Source: Candidatus Latescibacterota bacterium (GTDB lineage: Bacteria; Latescibacterota; UBA2968; UBA8231). From it: a stretch of DNA of 64,000 nucleotides. This document shows positions 1 to 8,809 of the stretch, in pieces (positions within the stretch are counted from its first letter, which is position 1; every line of letters starts with the position of its first letter). Under the pieces are notes generated by a model. The model was not told where the DNA came from, did no database searches, and was given only the letters and a program-made list of their open reading frames with translations. The translations under genes and the position numbers were made by a program. The DNA lies in NCBI GenBank assembly GCA_022820485.1, contig JAJEFJ010000048.1, positions 55,889-119,888 on the forward strand, given 5' to 3'.

Positions 1-2
1 GC

Positions 3-134
3 GTAAACGGACAAACACAACTCACGCGATTGGATACTGCTAGCTTAGAAACGTGGTTGCAAGACTACAGCCTCGGCCAGTTGTGGGAGAAGAACGAGAT
101 CGGTGGTCGCCCGGCCCCAGAAGAATTGAGGTGA
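3..134 (+). CDS. C-terminal end of an AAA family ATPase (partial)
   Basis: An open frame enters from the left edge and ends at TGA 132-134. Its 43 visible residues include LETWLQDYSLGQLWEKNEIG followed by GRP. From memory this resembles the C-terminus of SMC/OLD-like AAA ATPases encoded just upstream of DUF4276 genes. No Walker motif is visible because the rest lies outside the window. The stop overlaps the GTG start of the next gene (GTGA, 131-134), which indicates translational coupling and supports a two-gene ATPase plus DUF4276 unit. The assignment depends on this tail and on the neighbour; the catalytic part is not seen. Confidence 0.5.
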   Translation, partial: VNGQTQLTRLDTASLETWLQDYSLGQLWEKNEIGGRPAPEELR

Positions 135-833
135 GCCGATTACTCGTACATGTCGAGGGTGAAACCGAAGAGGACTTCGTAAAAGAAGTGCTCAGGCCCT
201 ATTTGTGTGATCGTGGCTACTCCGAGGTGAGTGCTCGCTTGATGGGGAACGCTCGTCAGCGCAGTCGCCGGGGCGGGATCAAGGGATGGGCGGAGGTGAG
301 GAAGGATATATTGGGGTCATCTCAAGGAAGATACTGGACGCTTTGTCACTACCATGGTGGATTACTACGGGCTACCACAATCTGGCAACAGAACTTGGCC
401 GGGAAGAGAGACCGCAAGCGGGGTTGCGTTCGCGCAGAAAGCAAGGACTGTTGAGGATGCGCTTTCGGCAGACATCAGCCAAGGGATGGGCGGTGCCTTC
501 AACGCGGAACGCTTTATTCCATACGTGATGATGCACGAGTTCGAGGCCATGCTTTTCAGCGATTGTAAGGAATTCGGTCGCGGAATTGGCCGCGAGGATC
601 TCGTCCCGCGCTTGCAGGCCATTCGCGACCAATTCGCCAGCCCGGAAGAGATCGACGATTCACCTGATACCGCACCCTCCAAGCGCATTGGACACCTAGT
701 GCCTGACTACCAGAAGCCGTTTATGGGAAACTTAGCTGCATTGGAAATCGGTATCCATGCAATACGCCGCGAGTGTCTACATTTTGAGGAGTGGTTAGAA
801 CGATTGGAACACTCGCTGACGATTTCCGGCTAA
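131..833 (+). pseudogene. DUF4276 family protein, broken by a +1 frameshift
   Basis: The start is GTG 131, overlapping the stop of the upstream ATPase. The first frame encodes SRLLVHVEGETEEDFVKEVL..., with a V-E-G-x-T-E-x-x-F signature resembling the acidic N-terminal motif of Toprim-like domains. It then runs GNARQRSRRGGIKGW...VRKDIL. At the GGGG run 313-316 one extra G breaks the frame. Removing one base gives a smooth join, GHLKEDTGRFVTTMVDYYGL, into the second frame, which ends IHAIRRECLHFEEWLERLEH and stops at 831. The repaired product of about 233 residues is near full family length. DUF4276 proteins pair with AAA ATPases and are suspected of roles in defence against foreign DNA; that role is inference. 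The shift may be genuine inactivation or a homopolymer error, since the rest of the frame is intact. Confidence 0.75.
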
Positions 834-869
834 ACGGAAAAGCTGAGAATGACTTCCTGAGAATCCACG

Positions 870-2066
870 ATGAAATTCTTTTCTAAAATCAAAGAAAATC
901 TTTTTTCGATCTTTCAGACCGCTCTCATCGTCCTGCTCGTCGTCTTGCCAATAATTTTTCTGGCCGTCATGTTCGACGACTGTCCCAAATGGATTTTCAA
1001 CCTTTTAGGTATAGCTGGGACAGAGGAACCAAAATACGAAGCTCTGAAATTTCTGGGCATTGGCATGGGCGGCGTGTTAGTCGCCTTGCAAGCCCTGATG
1101 TCCTACAGGCGCGCCAAGGCGATGGAAGGTACTGCAGAATCGCAGGCCAAGGCCACTAAGGAGCAGGCAAAAGCCAACCTCCACACCGAGCAGGGACAGC
1201 GGCAGGATCGCCTGAAAAACGCTATTGAACACCTAGGACATGAATCGGACTCTGTGCGCCTAGGTGGTGCCTACGAACTCTTCCATCTAGCAAAAGACAC
1301 TCTGGAGGAAGACCCGAAAGAAAAGTTGAGCCAGACAGTACTCGACATTCTCTGCGCTCATATCCGCCGGACGACGAGCAAAAACAAATATAGGGAAAAG
1401 TACAAGTCGAAACCTTCGGAGGAAATTCAAAGCCTGTTGACCTTGCTGTTCGTGCAGAAGCACGAGGTTTTCAAAGATTGCCATATCAACTTGCAGGGAA
1501 GTTGGCTGAACGGAGCTAGTCTCTCTAGAGCACGTTTAGTAAAAGCCACGCTTTCTGAGGCACGGCTGCAAGGAACTCGTCTTGATGAGGCACGACTACA
1601 AGGAGCTTTCCTTTTTGAGACACAACTGCAAGGAGCCATTCTTTTTAAAGCACAACTGCAAGGAGCTAATCTTGATAAGACACAACTGCAAGGAGCTTTC
1701 CTTTTTGAGACACAACTGCAAGGAGCCATTCTTTTTGAGACACAACTGCAAGGGGTCGTGAGCAGCCTGTCTGGATTTTCTTTTATCTCTTTTGAAGATC
1801 TTATTAGGGAGCAGATTGGCAAGAAAACCGATTTATCCACGATAATCTTCGCAGGCAGCTTGAGTCAAGAAGACATGGACTCTCTCGTAAAAGATTTATC
1901 TGATGAGAAAGCAAATAAGTTGAGAGAAAAACTGACACCCCATATTGGCCAACCGGAAAGCAATCAACTACCGGAAGACAGCGGCGCTATTACCGGGTCT
2001 TACACCAAAGAAGAAGCCGAACGATGGATCGCCGAATACGGGCAAGCCGTGGGGGACGATAGCTGA
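870..2066 (+). CDS. Membrane-anchored pentapeptide-repeat protein
   Basis: A protein of 398 residues. Residues 10-38 form a strong hydrophobic helix (FQTALIVLLVVLPIIFLAVM) and a second follows near 65-80 (FLGIGMGGVLVALQALM). A charged, probably coiled segment comes next (AMEGTAESQAKATKEQAKAN), then a helical region around 105-200. Residues about 205-300 carry A(R/Q)LQGAxL pentapeptides that should fold into a right-handed beta-helix, followed by a non-repetitive tail. This architecture, two N-terminal membrane helices, a linker and pentapeptides, occurs in bacterial proteins of unknown function. A few pentapeptide proteins mimic DNA or bind partners, but nothing here points to a partner. It starts 36 bases after the DUF4276 stop and may share its transcript. 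The repeat DNA is unusually uniform (see 1561-1755). Confidence 0.8.
   Translation: MKFFSKIKENLFSIFQTALIVLLVVLPIIFLAVMFDDCPKWIFNLLGIAGTEEPKYEALKFLGIGMGGVLVALQALMSYRRAKAMEGTAESQAKATKEQAKANLHTEQGQRQDRLKNAIEHLGHESDSVRLGGAYELFHLAKDTLEEDPKEKLSQTVLDILCAHIRRTTSKNKYREKYKSKPSEEIQSLLTLLFVQKHEVFKDCHINLQGSWLNGASLSRARLVKATLSEARLQGTRLDEARLQGAFLFETQLQGAILFKAQLQGANLDKTQLQGAFLFETQLQGAILFETQLQGVVSSLSGFSFISFEDLIREQIGKKTDLSTIIFAGSLSQEDMDSLVKDLSDEKANKLREKLTPHIGQPESNQLPEDSGAITGSYTKEEAERWIAEYGQAVGDDS
1561..1755 (+). repeat. 30-bp tandem repeat within the pentapeptide gene
   Basis: Six complete 30-bp units start at 1561, 1591, 1621, 1651, 1681 and 1711, with a partial seventh at 1741. Each begins with a version of CACAACTGCAAGGAGC and encodes two pentapeptides. 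Units 1591 and 1681 are nearly the same, as are 1621 and 1711, so a larger block of three units was probably copied. The close match at DNA level indicates recent expansion. Confidence 0.9.
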
Positions 2067-2278
2067 TGCCAACCCTACACAGGCTGACACGAGACGCCGA
2101 AATCCACACTGCTGTATGATTCTCGATAATAGCAAGGACGCCGAGGCCCAAACAACGCAAAAGCGGTCAGTGCCCACCTACGAGGACTCAATCGACGAAA
2201 GGAACGACGAATCCGTATCCCCTATCTGCCGAATTCTCACATCAATTAGGCAACGCTACGATTAACAATTCTTTTCTA

Positions 2279-2860
2279 TCAATCCTGAAAATCTAAAGTC
2301 TTAGCTTTTCTATAAGATTCTTTATTTCTTGGATCAAGAACATTTAAATTAATCCCGTTTTTTTCAAAAGCTAGATGTGGGTCTAATCCCATGTGTCTCA
2401 GGAGTTCGCCTTGTTTTAAAGCCTTAGCCACTTGAGTCGAATCAATTTTTTGTCCGTTTGTTTCTAGCCAAAAGGTAAAAATAGCAACAGAACTTTCTAT
2501 TTCAGGTTTTACTTTTTGAACATTTTTTATAATCGTAACTGCTGATTCTGGAGAGAATCCACTATTGTAAAACTGAATAGCTGGAACTATTCTCTTAAAA
2601 GCAATATCTGCTTTTTCTTTATCAACACCTATTGTTTCATACATAAGATCAAGCTCTTCAATTCCCACAGAACTGCTATCGTTTTCATGCTGCTCCAAGA
2701 ATAGCAACGTTTTACGAAAAGTTTCATATCCACCGATCTCTTTATAAATTTCTCCAACAATATATAGAATTACTGTATTCGGAGTTGGCTTATGAGAAGC
2801 CCATTGTTGGGCAGGGAAAAGCAAGGAAAGGGCAAATAGAGCTACGAGTATGCACAGCAT
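2279..2860 (-). CDS. Secreted protein of unknown function
   Basis: A protein of 193 residues read from ATG 2860, preceded by a strong ribosome site (GGAGGTGGCAT before the start). The first 21 residues are a typical signal peptide (LCILVALFALSLLFPAQQWA), so it is likely exported. The mature part is mostly helical and charged, and no family is recognised. No cysteine remains in the mature chain and no catalytic motif stands out. Base composition is clearly more AT-rich than the neighbouring genes (many AAA, TTT and ATT codons), which suggests acquisition from another source. It is isolated, facing the pentapeptide gene tail to tail. Confidence 0.65.
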   Translation of the reverse strand: MLCILVALFALSLLFPAQQWASHKPTPNTVILYIVGEIYKEIGGYETFRKTLLFLEQHENDSSSVGIEELDLMYETIGVDKEKADIAFKRIVPAIQFYNSGFSPESAVTIIKNVQKVKPEIESSVAIFTFWLETNGQKIDSTQVAKALKQGELLRHMGLDPHLAFEKNGINLNVLDPRNKESYRKAKTLDFQD

Positions 2861-3367
2861 ATGCCACCTCCGTCAAGCAGGTGAGAAGATAGACAATAAA
2901 CTATTCGGGCCTTGTATCCACCACGCAGCAATTGCGGGATAGCCCTACCTATTCGCCTTTTGGCTTGGTTGCGGTCCATGCCTTTACAGCAGGCTCTTTT
3001 ATTCGGTAGAAAACCCGACTAATCGGTGCTGCTATGGTGGAGACGGAAATCAAGAACGGGGATTAGGTAGGTAAGGTCAAGAGAAAACTCGTTTTACTGG
3101 ATTGAACTAGATAAATTTTAGGTGGTATTACCAAGGCCCGGCTGGATTCCCCTTGAGGAGTTGAGCCGGGCCGCTCGATTCCGAGCGTTTGTCGAGAACG
3201 CGACGGAATTGAAACATCACCCACAATCTAGATATTGGAACGAATTTTATCTGTTTCTTTCGCTGATTAGTGCCCGTGATTCTGGTCTGCAAGCGATCTG
3301 AAAAGAAGTCATCTTCATCGTTCTAGGCTCAGTAAAATGAAGCCTGAGTCGGGTTGGAACATCCTCG
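2861..3367. other. Intergenic stretch without a clear gene
   Basis: About 500 bases between the secreted orphan and the DUF433 gene. On the plus strand an open frame from GTG 3122 to TGA 3301 (59 codons) encodes a protein-like sequence including RFRAFVENATELKHH and FYLFLSLI. It has no good ribosome site and no recognised relative, so it may be a gene remnant. Within it GGCCCGGCT 3135-3143 pairs perfectly with AGCCGGGCC 3164-3172. The DUF5615/PIN-like toxin expected beside DUF433 was not found here. Confidence 0.35.
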
Positions 3368-3625
3368 TCAAGAAGTACCCGCACCCTGTGCCCTCAAGCG
3401 ATCTAGTCCATCGGGCGAAAGGTCAAGGTACGATTCGATCTGCCAGCGTTCGACGCTAGGGAAATCAATTAAAAACTCTTCAATTGAATGATCGGCTTTG
3501 AGGTAGTCCACAAGTGTGTCGACTGGAACTCGCGTACCAGAGAACACTAAATCGCCGCTGTGTACCTCTGGGGCCCGAGAAACTATTTTTCCGAGTTCAA
3601 TAGAGTTGTGTCTCGCTTCTGCCAT
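3368..3625 (-). CDS. DUF433 family antitoxin-like protein
   Basis: The start is placed at ATG 3625 (MAEARHNSIEL), behind GCGAGGG, rather than at the upstream ATG 3673. The protein is 85 residues. It carries the DUF433 core: GDLVFSGTRVPVDTLVDYL followed by IEEFLIDFPSVERWQIESYL. Family members are small helical DNA-binding proteins and usually lie before a DUF5615 (PIN-like) toxin gene, acting as antitoxin and repressor. No toxin is detectable on the downstream side (2861-3367), so this copy looks like an orphan, either a remnant or a protein acting in trans. A divergent HigBA-type pair begins 200 bases away. Confidence 0.8.
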   Translation of the reverse strand: MAEARHNSIELGKIVSRAPEVHSGDLVFSGTRVPVDTLVDYLKADHSIEEFLIDFPSVERWQIESYLDLSPDGLDRLRAQGAGTS

Positions 3626-3827
3626 AGGATGCCCTCGCTTCGATGGCGATAGCTGCTCACCTGTCATTAGCAACTATCTCATAGCTATACAAGCAAGATA
3701 ACGATACCCCTAAGATGAACAAGGTTAAAACGGCTTCTCCGCCTCCGACGACAGCCCCTCTCCCGCACCTTGAGATCTCCCCAAAAACCACTTGAGACAT
3801 GTGCGGCAATGCCGCATATTGATAGCT

Positions 3828-4160
3828 ATGCAGATATTTGCCACTCAGACCTACGAGAGGGCTGTCCGCAGGCTGCTTTCAGATGACAGCCGACGGGAGA
3901 TGGAGAATGCCATAGTGGCCGATCCTACTGGAGCATCGGTTGTTCCGAGAACCGGAGGGATTCGCAAACTGCGTTGGTCCGGCTCGGGAAGGGGCAAGCG
4001 GGGTGGGATTCGAACAATCTACTTCCATCACACTGGATCGGAAGCCGTCTATATGCTGACAGCCTATGCGAAGGCCGACCGAGACGACCTGAGCCCAGCG
4101 GATAAGAAGGCGCTGACAAGGCTAGTGGCTGCGATTAAGGAAAAGGAGAAAACCAAATGA
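3828..4160 (+). CDS. RelE/HigB-like toxin
   Basis: Start chosen at ATG 3828 (MQIFATQTYERAVRRLL), which fits the usual N-terminus of this family better than the upstream ATG 3792. The protein has 110 residues. The core shows the beta-sheet pattern of RelE-superfamily ribosome-dependent mRNA interferases: GGIRKLRWSGSGRGKRGGIR, then TIYFHHTGSEAVYMLTAYAK, with a basic patch at R/K positions and a lysine-rich tail. The stop overlaps the start of the next gene (ATGA, 4157-4160), the toxin-first order typical of HigBA. The toxin would cleave translated mRNAs when the antitoxin is lost. Activity is inferred from the family only. Confidence 0.85.
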   Translation: MQIFATQTYERAVRRLLSDDSRREMENAIVADPTGASVVPRTGGIRKLRWSGSGRGKRGGIRTIYFHHTGSEAVYMLTAYAKADRDDLSPADKKALTRLVAAIKEKEKTK

Positions 4161-4462
4161 CAACGGAACGAACCCCATTGGGTCGAGAAATCGAGACGGC
4201 ATTGGGAGAGGTGCTCGCCCACGTGCGCGGTGAGATCGATCTTCCCTGCCGAATCGTGGATGATCCGACCGCAGAGCGGATTCGCGCACTTCGTGACGGC
4301 ATGAAGCTGAGTCGCAAGAAATTTGCCGAGCGGTTCGGTCTCGACGTACGCGCAGTGCAGGATTGGGAACAAGGTCGTCGCGTTCCAGATCGCGCAGCCC
4401 GCGTTCTGCTGACTGTTATCGACCGTGAACCGGAAGCAGTTGTGCGTGCCCTTGGCACGTGA
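4157..4462 (+). CDS. HigA-like helix-turn-helix antitoxin
   Basis: A protein of 101 residues overlapping the toxin by four bases (ATGA). Residues 46-90 form an XRE-type helix-turn-helix: IRALRDGMKLSRKKFAERFG, then LDVRAVQDWEQGRRVPDRAA. This matches the HigA/YgiT-associated class where the antitoxin lies downstream of its toxin and represses the promoter of the pair. The N-terminal 40 residues (GREIETALGEVLAHVRGEID) would neutralise the toxin. The two genes form a complete and apparently intact toxin-antitoxin module, the only complete one in this island. Confidence 0.85.
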   Translation: MTTERTPLGREIETALGEVLAHVRGEIDLPCRIVDDPTAERIRALRDGMKLSRKKFAERFGLDVRAVQDWEQGRRVPDRAARVLLTVIDREPEAVVRALGT

Positions 4463-4526
4463 GTAGACCACCGACAGCCTAGCGGCAGTGAAGTACTGGA
4501 TTCACAGACAACAACGGGAGTTTCAG

Positions 4527-4784
4527 ATGGGTACTAGGACAATCCAACTCGACGACGATGCCGAAGCTACCTTGTCCGTTTTGTGCAACCAGACCGGCCT
4601 TTCCATCTCAGAGGTGATCAAGCGCGGCCTCCAAGCGTATGCGGCGTTAGCACCCAAGGTACCAACCGCCGAAACGCCATACGAGATCTTTAGCCGTCTC
4701 GATTTGGGACCGGGTGGCTATACCATTGCCCCGGCCAAGAGCGCCAAGAAGGCTTCTACCGAGGCCATCAAAAAGAAACGGTAG
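4527..4784 (+). CDS. Small ribbon-helix-helix (CopG/MetJ-like) protein
   Basis: Start set at ATG 4527 ([19 protein letters not shown]) behind GGGAG, not at the upstream ATG 4488. The protein has 85 residues. A short strand (TRTIQLDD) followed by two helices ([20 protein letters not shown] and [11 protein letters not shown]) is the ribbon-helix-helix pattern of antitoxins and small repressors; the tail is lysine-rich. No toxin follows: the next gene, ureG, is on the other strand and overlaps this one by 17 bases at 4768-4784. It may be an orphan antitoxin left beside the HigBA pair. Confidence 0.65.
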   Translation: MGTRTIQLDDDAEATLSVLCNQTGLSISEVIKRGLQAYAALAPKVPTAETPYEIFSRLDLGPGGYTIAPAKSAKKASTEAIKKKR

Positions 4785-5478
4785 CCCTCTCCCGCGCCGT
4801 GAGAATGTGCCCGATAATCTCCTCCAGTCCCTCCCGATCCTTGATGCAAGCAAAGACCGTCGGCCCCTCGCCGCGCATCTTCTTAGCATCGCGATCCATC
4901 ACCCCCAGATTCGCCCCCACCATCTCGGCCAGATCGGTTTTGTTAATTACCAACAAATCCGACTGCGTCGTCCCCGGGCCGCCCTTGCGCGGAATTTTGT
5001 CGCCGCCAGACACGTCGATGACGTACACCGAATAATCGACAAGTTCGCGGCTGAAATGAGCCGCCAAATTGTCGCCGCCGCTTTCAACCAGTAGTAAGTC
5101 GATACCCCCGGCGAAACGATCCATCAAATCTTCGAGCGCATTCAAATTCAGCGAAATGTCCTCGCGGATCGCCGCGTGCGGACAACCCCCGGTCTCGACG
5201 CCGACGATGCGCTCCTGTTCTAACGCCTCGTGCCGCAGCAGAAATTCGGCGTCCTCGCGGGTGAAGATGTCGTTGGTGACCACCCCCAAGCTATACTCGT
5301 CGCGCAGCCTCTCGCACAAAGCCTGCAACAGCGCCGTCTTGCCGCTGCCGACCGGCCCGCCAATCCCCACCGTAAAGGCGCGCTCGGCAAAATCGCGGTG
5401 CGAGTTCGGACCTTCGCGCTCGGCAAAGAGTCCGGGCGAGTCAAACGGTTCGTGTGTGTGATCGTGGTCGTGCCCCAT
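4768..5478 (-). CDS. ureG: Urease accessory GTPase UreG
   Basis: UreG hydrolyses GTP to drive nickel delivery into urease. The start is ATG 5478, behind GAGAGGGG, giving 236 residues. The N-terminus is histidine-rich ([11 protein letters not shown]), as in metal-storing UreG variants. Motifs: P-loop [12 protein letters not shown], the metal-binding CPH in [25 protein letters not shown], and the guanine-specificity NKTDLAE. It is last in the minus-strand urease run, 13 bases after ureF. Since no ureE is present in the window, the histidine-rich start may help nickel handling; that is inference. Confidence 0.96.
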   Translation of the reverse strand: MGHDHDHTHEPFDSPGLFAEREGPNSHRDFAERAFTVGIGGPVGSGKTALLQALCERLRDEYSLGVVTNDIFTREDAEFLLRHEALEQERIVGVETGGCPHAAIREDISLNLNALEDLMDRFAGGIDLLLVESGGDNLAAHFSRELVDYSVYVIDVSGGDKIPRKGGPGTTQSDLLVINKTDLAEMVGANLGVMDRDAKKMRGEGPTVFACIKDREGLEEIIGHILTARERATVSF

Positions 5479-5491
5479 ATACCCCTCTCTG

Positions 5492-6145
5492 TCAACTTTG
5501 GAAAAGGCGCGAATAAAGATCGTCGTGTACGCTCTGGGCGATGTCGAGCTGCGGCGCGCAACGCGTCGCCTGTGAGTACGGTCGCCCGGCCACTTCCGCC
5601 AGCAATTCCTCGCAATGCACATACAGACCCAATTGCCGTCGCGTAGCCTCCATCGGCCCGACGATCCCGAGACGCACCGCAGCGCTCATCTGGTCCCTGA
5701 GTATTTGAAACATGTAAAGCTGTTGGGCGTCAGCTTGTGCAAAGCCCGTAGCCTTCAACGCCAGCCCAAAAACCACCGTGTAATGCGCATGTGTCCGACG
5801 CAAGTTTGCAAACTTGACCTCCGGATACAAACCAGCCATCAACCGCAACCAGTTCTTACCCAAAATCAAGCTCGCCCTGCGCATCGCCGGAGCCGCGATC
5901 ATCGCGTCATAAAAATGCAACATTTCCACCACAGCACCTTCGTCAGATTCAGCATAACAAGAATGAATAAAGGGAATCTCGCCGTAAGCCGCGGCCATCA
6001 ACGCCGAATGCACGAACTCTTCCAGCGCCCCAGGAGCATCCAACAAGCCCAACTGATAAGCCCCCTCCAAGCCATTAGAAAAGGCGTAGCCACCGGCAGG
6101 CAACGCACTGTCGGCTAGGTGCATTAACGGATAGAGGCGATTCAT
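5492..6145 (-). CDS. ureF: Urease accessory protein UreF
   Basis: UreF bridges UreD and UreG in the nickel-insertion complex and gates UreG GTPase activity. The protein has 217 residues and is all-helical. The family N-terminus is clear ([20 protein letters not shown]), followed by the typical LEEFVHSAL and, near the end, [17 protein letters not shown]. The gene starts directly at the ureC stop (6146/6145), so translation is probably coupled. UreF family sequences vary widely, but this N-terminal motif and the position between ureC and ureG leave little doubt. Confidence 0.95.
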   Translation of the reverse strand: MNRLYPLMHLADSALPAGGYAFSNGLEGAYQLGLLDAPGALEEFVHSALMAAAYGEIPFIHSCYAESDEGAVVEMLHFYDAMIAAPAMRRASLILGKNWLRLMAGLYPEVKFANLRRTHAHYTVVFGLALKATGFAQADAQQLYMFQILRDQMSAAVRLGIVGPMEATRRQLGLYVHCEELLAEVAGRPYSQATRCAPQLDIAQSVHDDLYSRLFQS

Positions 6146-7849
6146 TTAGAACAGGTGATACAGTTGCGCCAACGGCAGTTTTTCCGCGGGTTCGCAGGTA
6201 ATCTCCTCGCCGTCAACGTTCACCTTATAGGTCTCTGGATCAACCTCGATATTGGGCACCACGTCGTTGAGCCGCATATCGGCCTTGCCAATGTCGCGGC
6301 AATGCTCGACCGGCACGACCTCTTTCGCCAACCCGTACTCGCCGACCCGCTCGCGCGACGCCTGCGATACAAAAGCCAACGACGTCGGCCCAACCGCGTT
6401 GCCGTAGGCCCCGAACATGGGGCGCGGATACACGGGCTGCGGCGTAGGTATCGAAGCATTGGCGTCCCCCATTTGCGCGTAAGCAATCACCCCGCCTTTG
6501 ATCACTATTTCGGGCTTGACGCCGAAAAAAGCCGGCTGCCACAACACCAAATCGGCCAGCTTGCCCGTCTCCACCGAGCCAATCTGAGCCGAGAGTCCGT
6601 GGGCAATAGCTGGATTGATGGTGTATTTGGCGACGTAGCGCCGCGCGCGAAAGTTGTCAGCACCGCCCGCGTCCTCGGGCAACAGGCCCCGCTGTTGGCG
6701 CATCTTATGAGCCGTCTGCCAAGTCCGGCACACCACCTCCCCCACTCGCCCCATCGCTTGGCTGTCCGAGGCAATGATCGACAGCGCGCCCAAATCGTGC
6801 AAAATATCCTCGGCAGCGATAGTCTCCTGGCGGATCCGACTCTCGGCAAACGCCACGTCCTCGGGAATATTCTTGTCGAGGTGGTGGCAGACCATCAGCA
6901 TATCCAGATGTTCGTCTATGGTGTTGACCGTAAAGGGCCGCGTCGGGTTGGTCGAAGAGGGCAGCACATTGGCCTCGCCGCAAAGCCGCATAATATCGGG
7001 CGCGTGGCCGCCGCCCGCGCCTTCGGTGTGATAGGTGTGAATCGTCCGACCTTTGAAAGCCGCCCGCGACGCCTCGACAAAGCCCGACTCGTTGAGCGTG
7101 TCGGTATGGATGCAAACCTGTACGTCGAATTCTTCAGCGACCGCCAAACACGCATCAATAGCCGCTGGCGTCGTGCCCCAGTCCTCGTGCAGCTTGAGGC
7201 CGCAAGCCCCAGCCTCAACTTGCGCCGCCAACCCTACGCGCAACGACGAATTGCCCTTGCCCAAAAAGCCAAAATTGAGCGGCCAAGCATCGGCCGCCTG
7301 TAACATCGTGCGAATGTAAAAAGCTCCTGGAGTACAAGTGGTCGCGTTCGTCCCAGTCGCCGGTCCGGTGCCGCCCCCGAGCATCGTAGTAATCCCCGAG
7401 GCGATGGCCTCTTCAACTTGCTGCGGACAGATAAAATGCACGTGTACGTCTAAAGCCCCAGCCGTCAAAATCAGCTTCTCCCCGGCCACCACTTCAGTAG
7501 TCGCGCCGACGATCATCTGCTCGGCGACGCCCGGCATAATGTCCGGGTTGCCAGCCTTGCCAATCCCGGCGATGCGCCCGTCCTTGACGCCGATATCGGC
7601 CTTGTAAATGCCCGTGTAGTCAATCACCAACGCATTGGTAATCACCAAGTCCAGCGCTTCTTTTTGGCTCGCGCCGCTCTGCTGCCCCATACCGTCGCGC
7701 AGCACCTTGCCGCCGCCGAACTTGCATTCCTCGCCGTACACGGTGTGATCCTTTTCGACCTCGACGACCAAGTCCGTGTCGCCCAGCCGCACCCGGTCGC
7801 CCGTAGTGGGACCGTACATATCCGCATAAGCACGTCGATCAATAATCAT
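6146..7849 (-). CDS. ureC: Urease alpha subunit UreC
   Basis: The catalytic subunit, 567 residues, hydrolysing urea to ammonia and carbamate in the cytoplasm. All active-site elements are visible: nickel-binding histidines in [12 protein letters not shown], the lysine that becomes carbamylated in [12 protein letters not shown], histidines in [11 protein letters not shown] and [14 protein letters not shown], the flap [20 protein letters not shown] and the aspartate in [13 protein letters not shown]. Length matches the bacterial norm of about 567-570. It lies between the fused ureAB gene and ureF. The gap to ureAB holds a 60-bp palindromic repeat, so part of the transcript might be processed or attenuated there. 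Confidence 0.98.
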   Translation of the reverse strand: MIIDRRAYADMYGPTTGDRVRLGDTDLVVEVEKDHTVYGEECKFGGGKVLRDGMGQQSGASQKEALDLVITNALVIDYTGIYKADIGVKDGRIAGIGKAGNPDIMPGVAEQMIVGATTEVVAGEKLILTAGALDVHVHFICPQQVEEAIASGITTMLGGGTGPATGTNATTCTPGAFYIRTMLQAADAWPLNFGFLGKGNSSLRVGLAAQVEAGACGLKLHEDWGTTPAAIDACLAVAEEFDVQVCIHTDTLNESGFVEASRAAFKGRTIHTYHTEGAGGGHAPDIMRLCGEANVLPSSTNPTRPFTVNTIDEHLDMLMVCHHLDKNIPEDVAFAESRIRQETIAAEDILHDLGALSIIASDSQAMGRVGEVVCRTWQTAHKMRQQRGLLPEDAGGADNFRARRYVAKYTINPAIAHGLSAQIGSVETGKLADLVLWQPAFFGVKPEIVIKGGVIAYAQMGDANASIPTPQPVYPRPMFGAYGNAVGPTSLAFVSQASRERVGEYGLAKEVVPVEHCRDIGKADMRLNDVVPNIEVDPETYKVNVDGEEITCEPAEKLPLAQLYHLF

Positions 7850-7885
7850 AGTCTATCTAATTTCCTTTGATACGCGACACCAACC

Positions 7886-7945
7886 GTAGGGGCGTCCCTT
7901 GTGGACGCCCTTCGCGGCTAGGGCAACCACAAGGGGTGCCCCTAC
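7886..7945. repeat. Palindromic repeat between ureAB and ureC
   Basis: The ends GTAGGGGC and GCCCCTAC are complementary, and the match extends inwards through CCCTTGTGG / CCACAAGGG with a two-base mismatch. Inside, GGGCGTCC and GGACGCCC form a second hairpin. It resembles the compact palindromes at 14062-14081 and 47720-47751. Confidence 0.8.
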
Positions 7946-7974
7946 ATGCCCGTCAATTCCGGCGAAAATTAGGT

Positions 7975-8733
7975 TCACCCCTCCGCTCCTAAAAAGCCGC
8001 GCTCTTGCGCTCGTGCCAGCGCCGCCTGCTTGTTGTCGTCACTCAAGGCCCCGCCAATCAAACCGCTGCCGCCTTGGACGACGCGCTCGCCAGCTACGGC
8101 GACCAGCGTCACCGTCTTGGTCTCCCCCGGCTCAAAACGCACTGCGGTCCCCGAGGGAATATCGAGGCGAAAGCCATAGGCCCGCGCGCGGTCAAAGCGC
8201 AATTCGGCGTTGGCCTCAAAAAAGGGAAAGTGCGACCCCACCTGCACGGGGCGGTCGCCCATGTTCGCCACTTCGAGCTCCACCTTCTCGCGGCCATCAT
8301 TGAGCGCGAGTTCCTCATCCACCACCAGCGCTTCCCCGGGCGCGGCGCTGGACGCGTTGTCCGGCGACCACGTCTCTCCCACGCGCACCAGACCCGACCC
8401 ATAAAGCGCTAACTCGGCGTTGCCACGCGCCCGGCAGATCGGCTGATGCACCGTCACCAGTTTGGTACCGTCGGGAAACGTGCCCTCCACCTGTACCTCG
8501 TGCACCATCTCCGGCACCCCCGGCAACACATCTTCAATCCCGAGCAACTGCTTGCCCTTGTCCATCAAGGTGGCTACCCGCTCGCCATCGCGGATAAATT
8601 CGAGCAACTGCGCCGCGATCAGCGCAGTCGCCTCTGGATAGTTCAGCCGCAGGCTCCGGGCATAGCGCTTCTGCGCCACAAACCCGGCGTTGTGCAATAC
8701 TAGTTTGTCGATTTCCCTCGGTGAGAGCCGCAT
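7975..8733 (-). CDS. ureAB: Fused urease gamma-beta subunit (UreA-UreB)
   Basis: The 252 residues join the two small structural subunits in one chain. Residues 1-100 are Ure[41 protein letters not shown], and [20 protein letters not shown]. From about residue 130 onwards they are Ure[38 protein letters not shown], then [19 protein letters not shown] linker of about 30 residues joins them. Such fusions are known (Helicobacter UreA, some other bacteria), so the enzyme would be built from two gene products, UreAB and UreC. The gene is the first structural urease gene after urtE, 76 bases downstream, with a hairpin repeat in the gap. Confidence 0.97.
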   Translation of the reverse strand: MRLSPREIDKLVLHNAGFVAQKRYARSLRLNYPEATALIAAQLLEFIRDGERVATLMDKGKQLLGIEDVLPGVPEMVHEVQVEGTFPDGTKLVTVHQPICRARGNAELALYGSGLVRVGETWSPDNASSAAPGEALVVDEELALNDGREKVELEVANMGDRPVQVGSHFPFFEANAELRFDRARAYGFRLDIPSGTAVRFEPGETKTVTLVAVAGERVVQGGSGLIGGALSDDNKQAALARAQERGFLGAEG

Positions 8734-8747
8734 GAATCCTCGAATCA

Positions 8748-8796
8748 GTGATCAGTGGTCAGCGACCAGTGGGGACGGAGACTAACCACTGATCAC
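8748..8796. repeat. Inverted repeat between urtE and ureAB
   Basis: GTGATCAGTGGT (8748-8759) and ACCACTGATCAC (8785-8796) are perfect 12-bp arms around a 25-base loop; nearby copies of CAGTGATCA and GGTCAG extend the symmetry. It could fold in the urtE-ureAB transcript, or it may be a dispersed repeat element. Confidence 0.7.
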
Positions 8797-8809
8797 CGGC
8801 CACTGTTTC

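Noticed and set aside
1427..1840. Minus-strand cysteine-rich repeat frame
   Set aside because: It is the reverse reading of the pentapeptide array and has no independent support.
1945..2265. Plus-strand frame of 106 codons after the pentapeptide gene
   Set aside because: It mostly overlaps the pentapeptide gene in another frame and has no ribosome site or family.
4135..4458. Minus-strand frame over the HigBA genes
   Set aside because: Low-complexity arginine/serine sequence typical of reverse reading of GC-rich genes; HigA and HigB have clear motifs.
6155..7303. Plus-strand frame of 382 codons
   Set aside because: It is antisense to the well-supported ureC, whose active-site motifs are complete; the frame arises from GC-rich codon bias.
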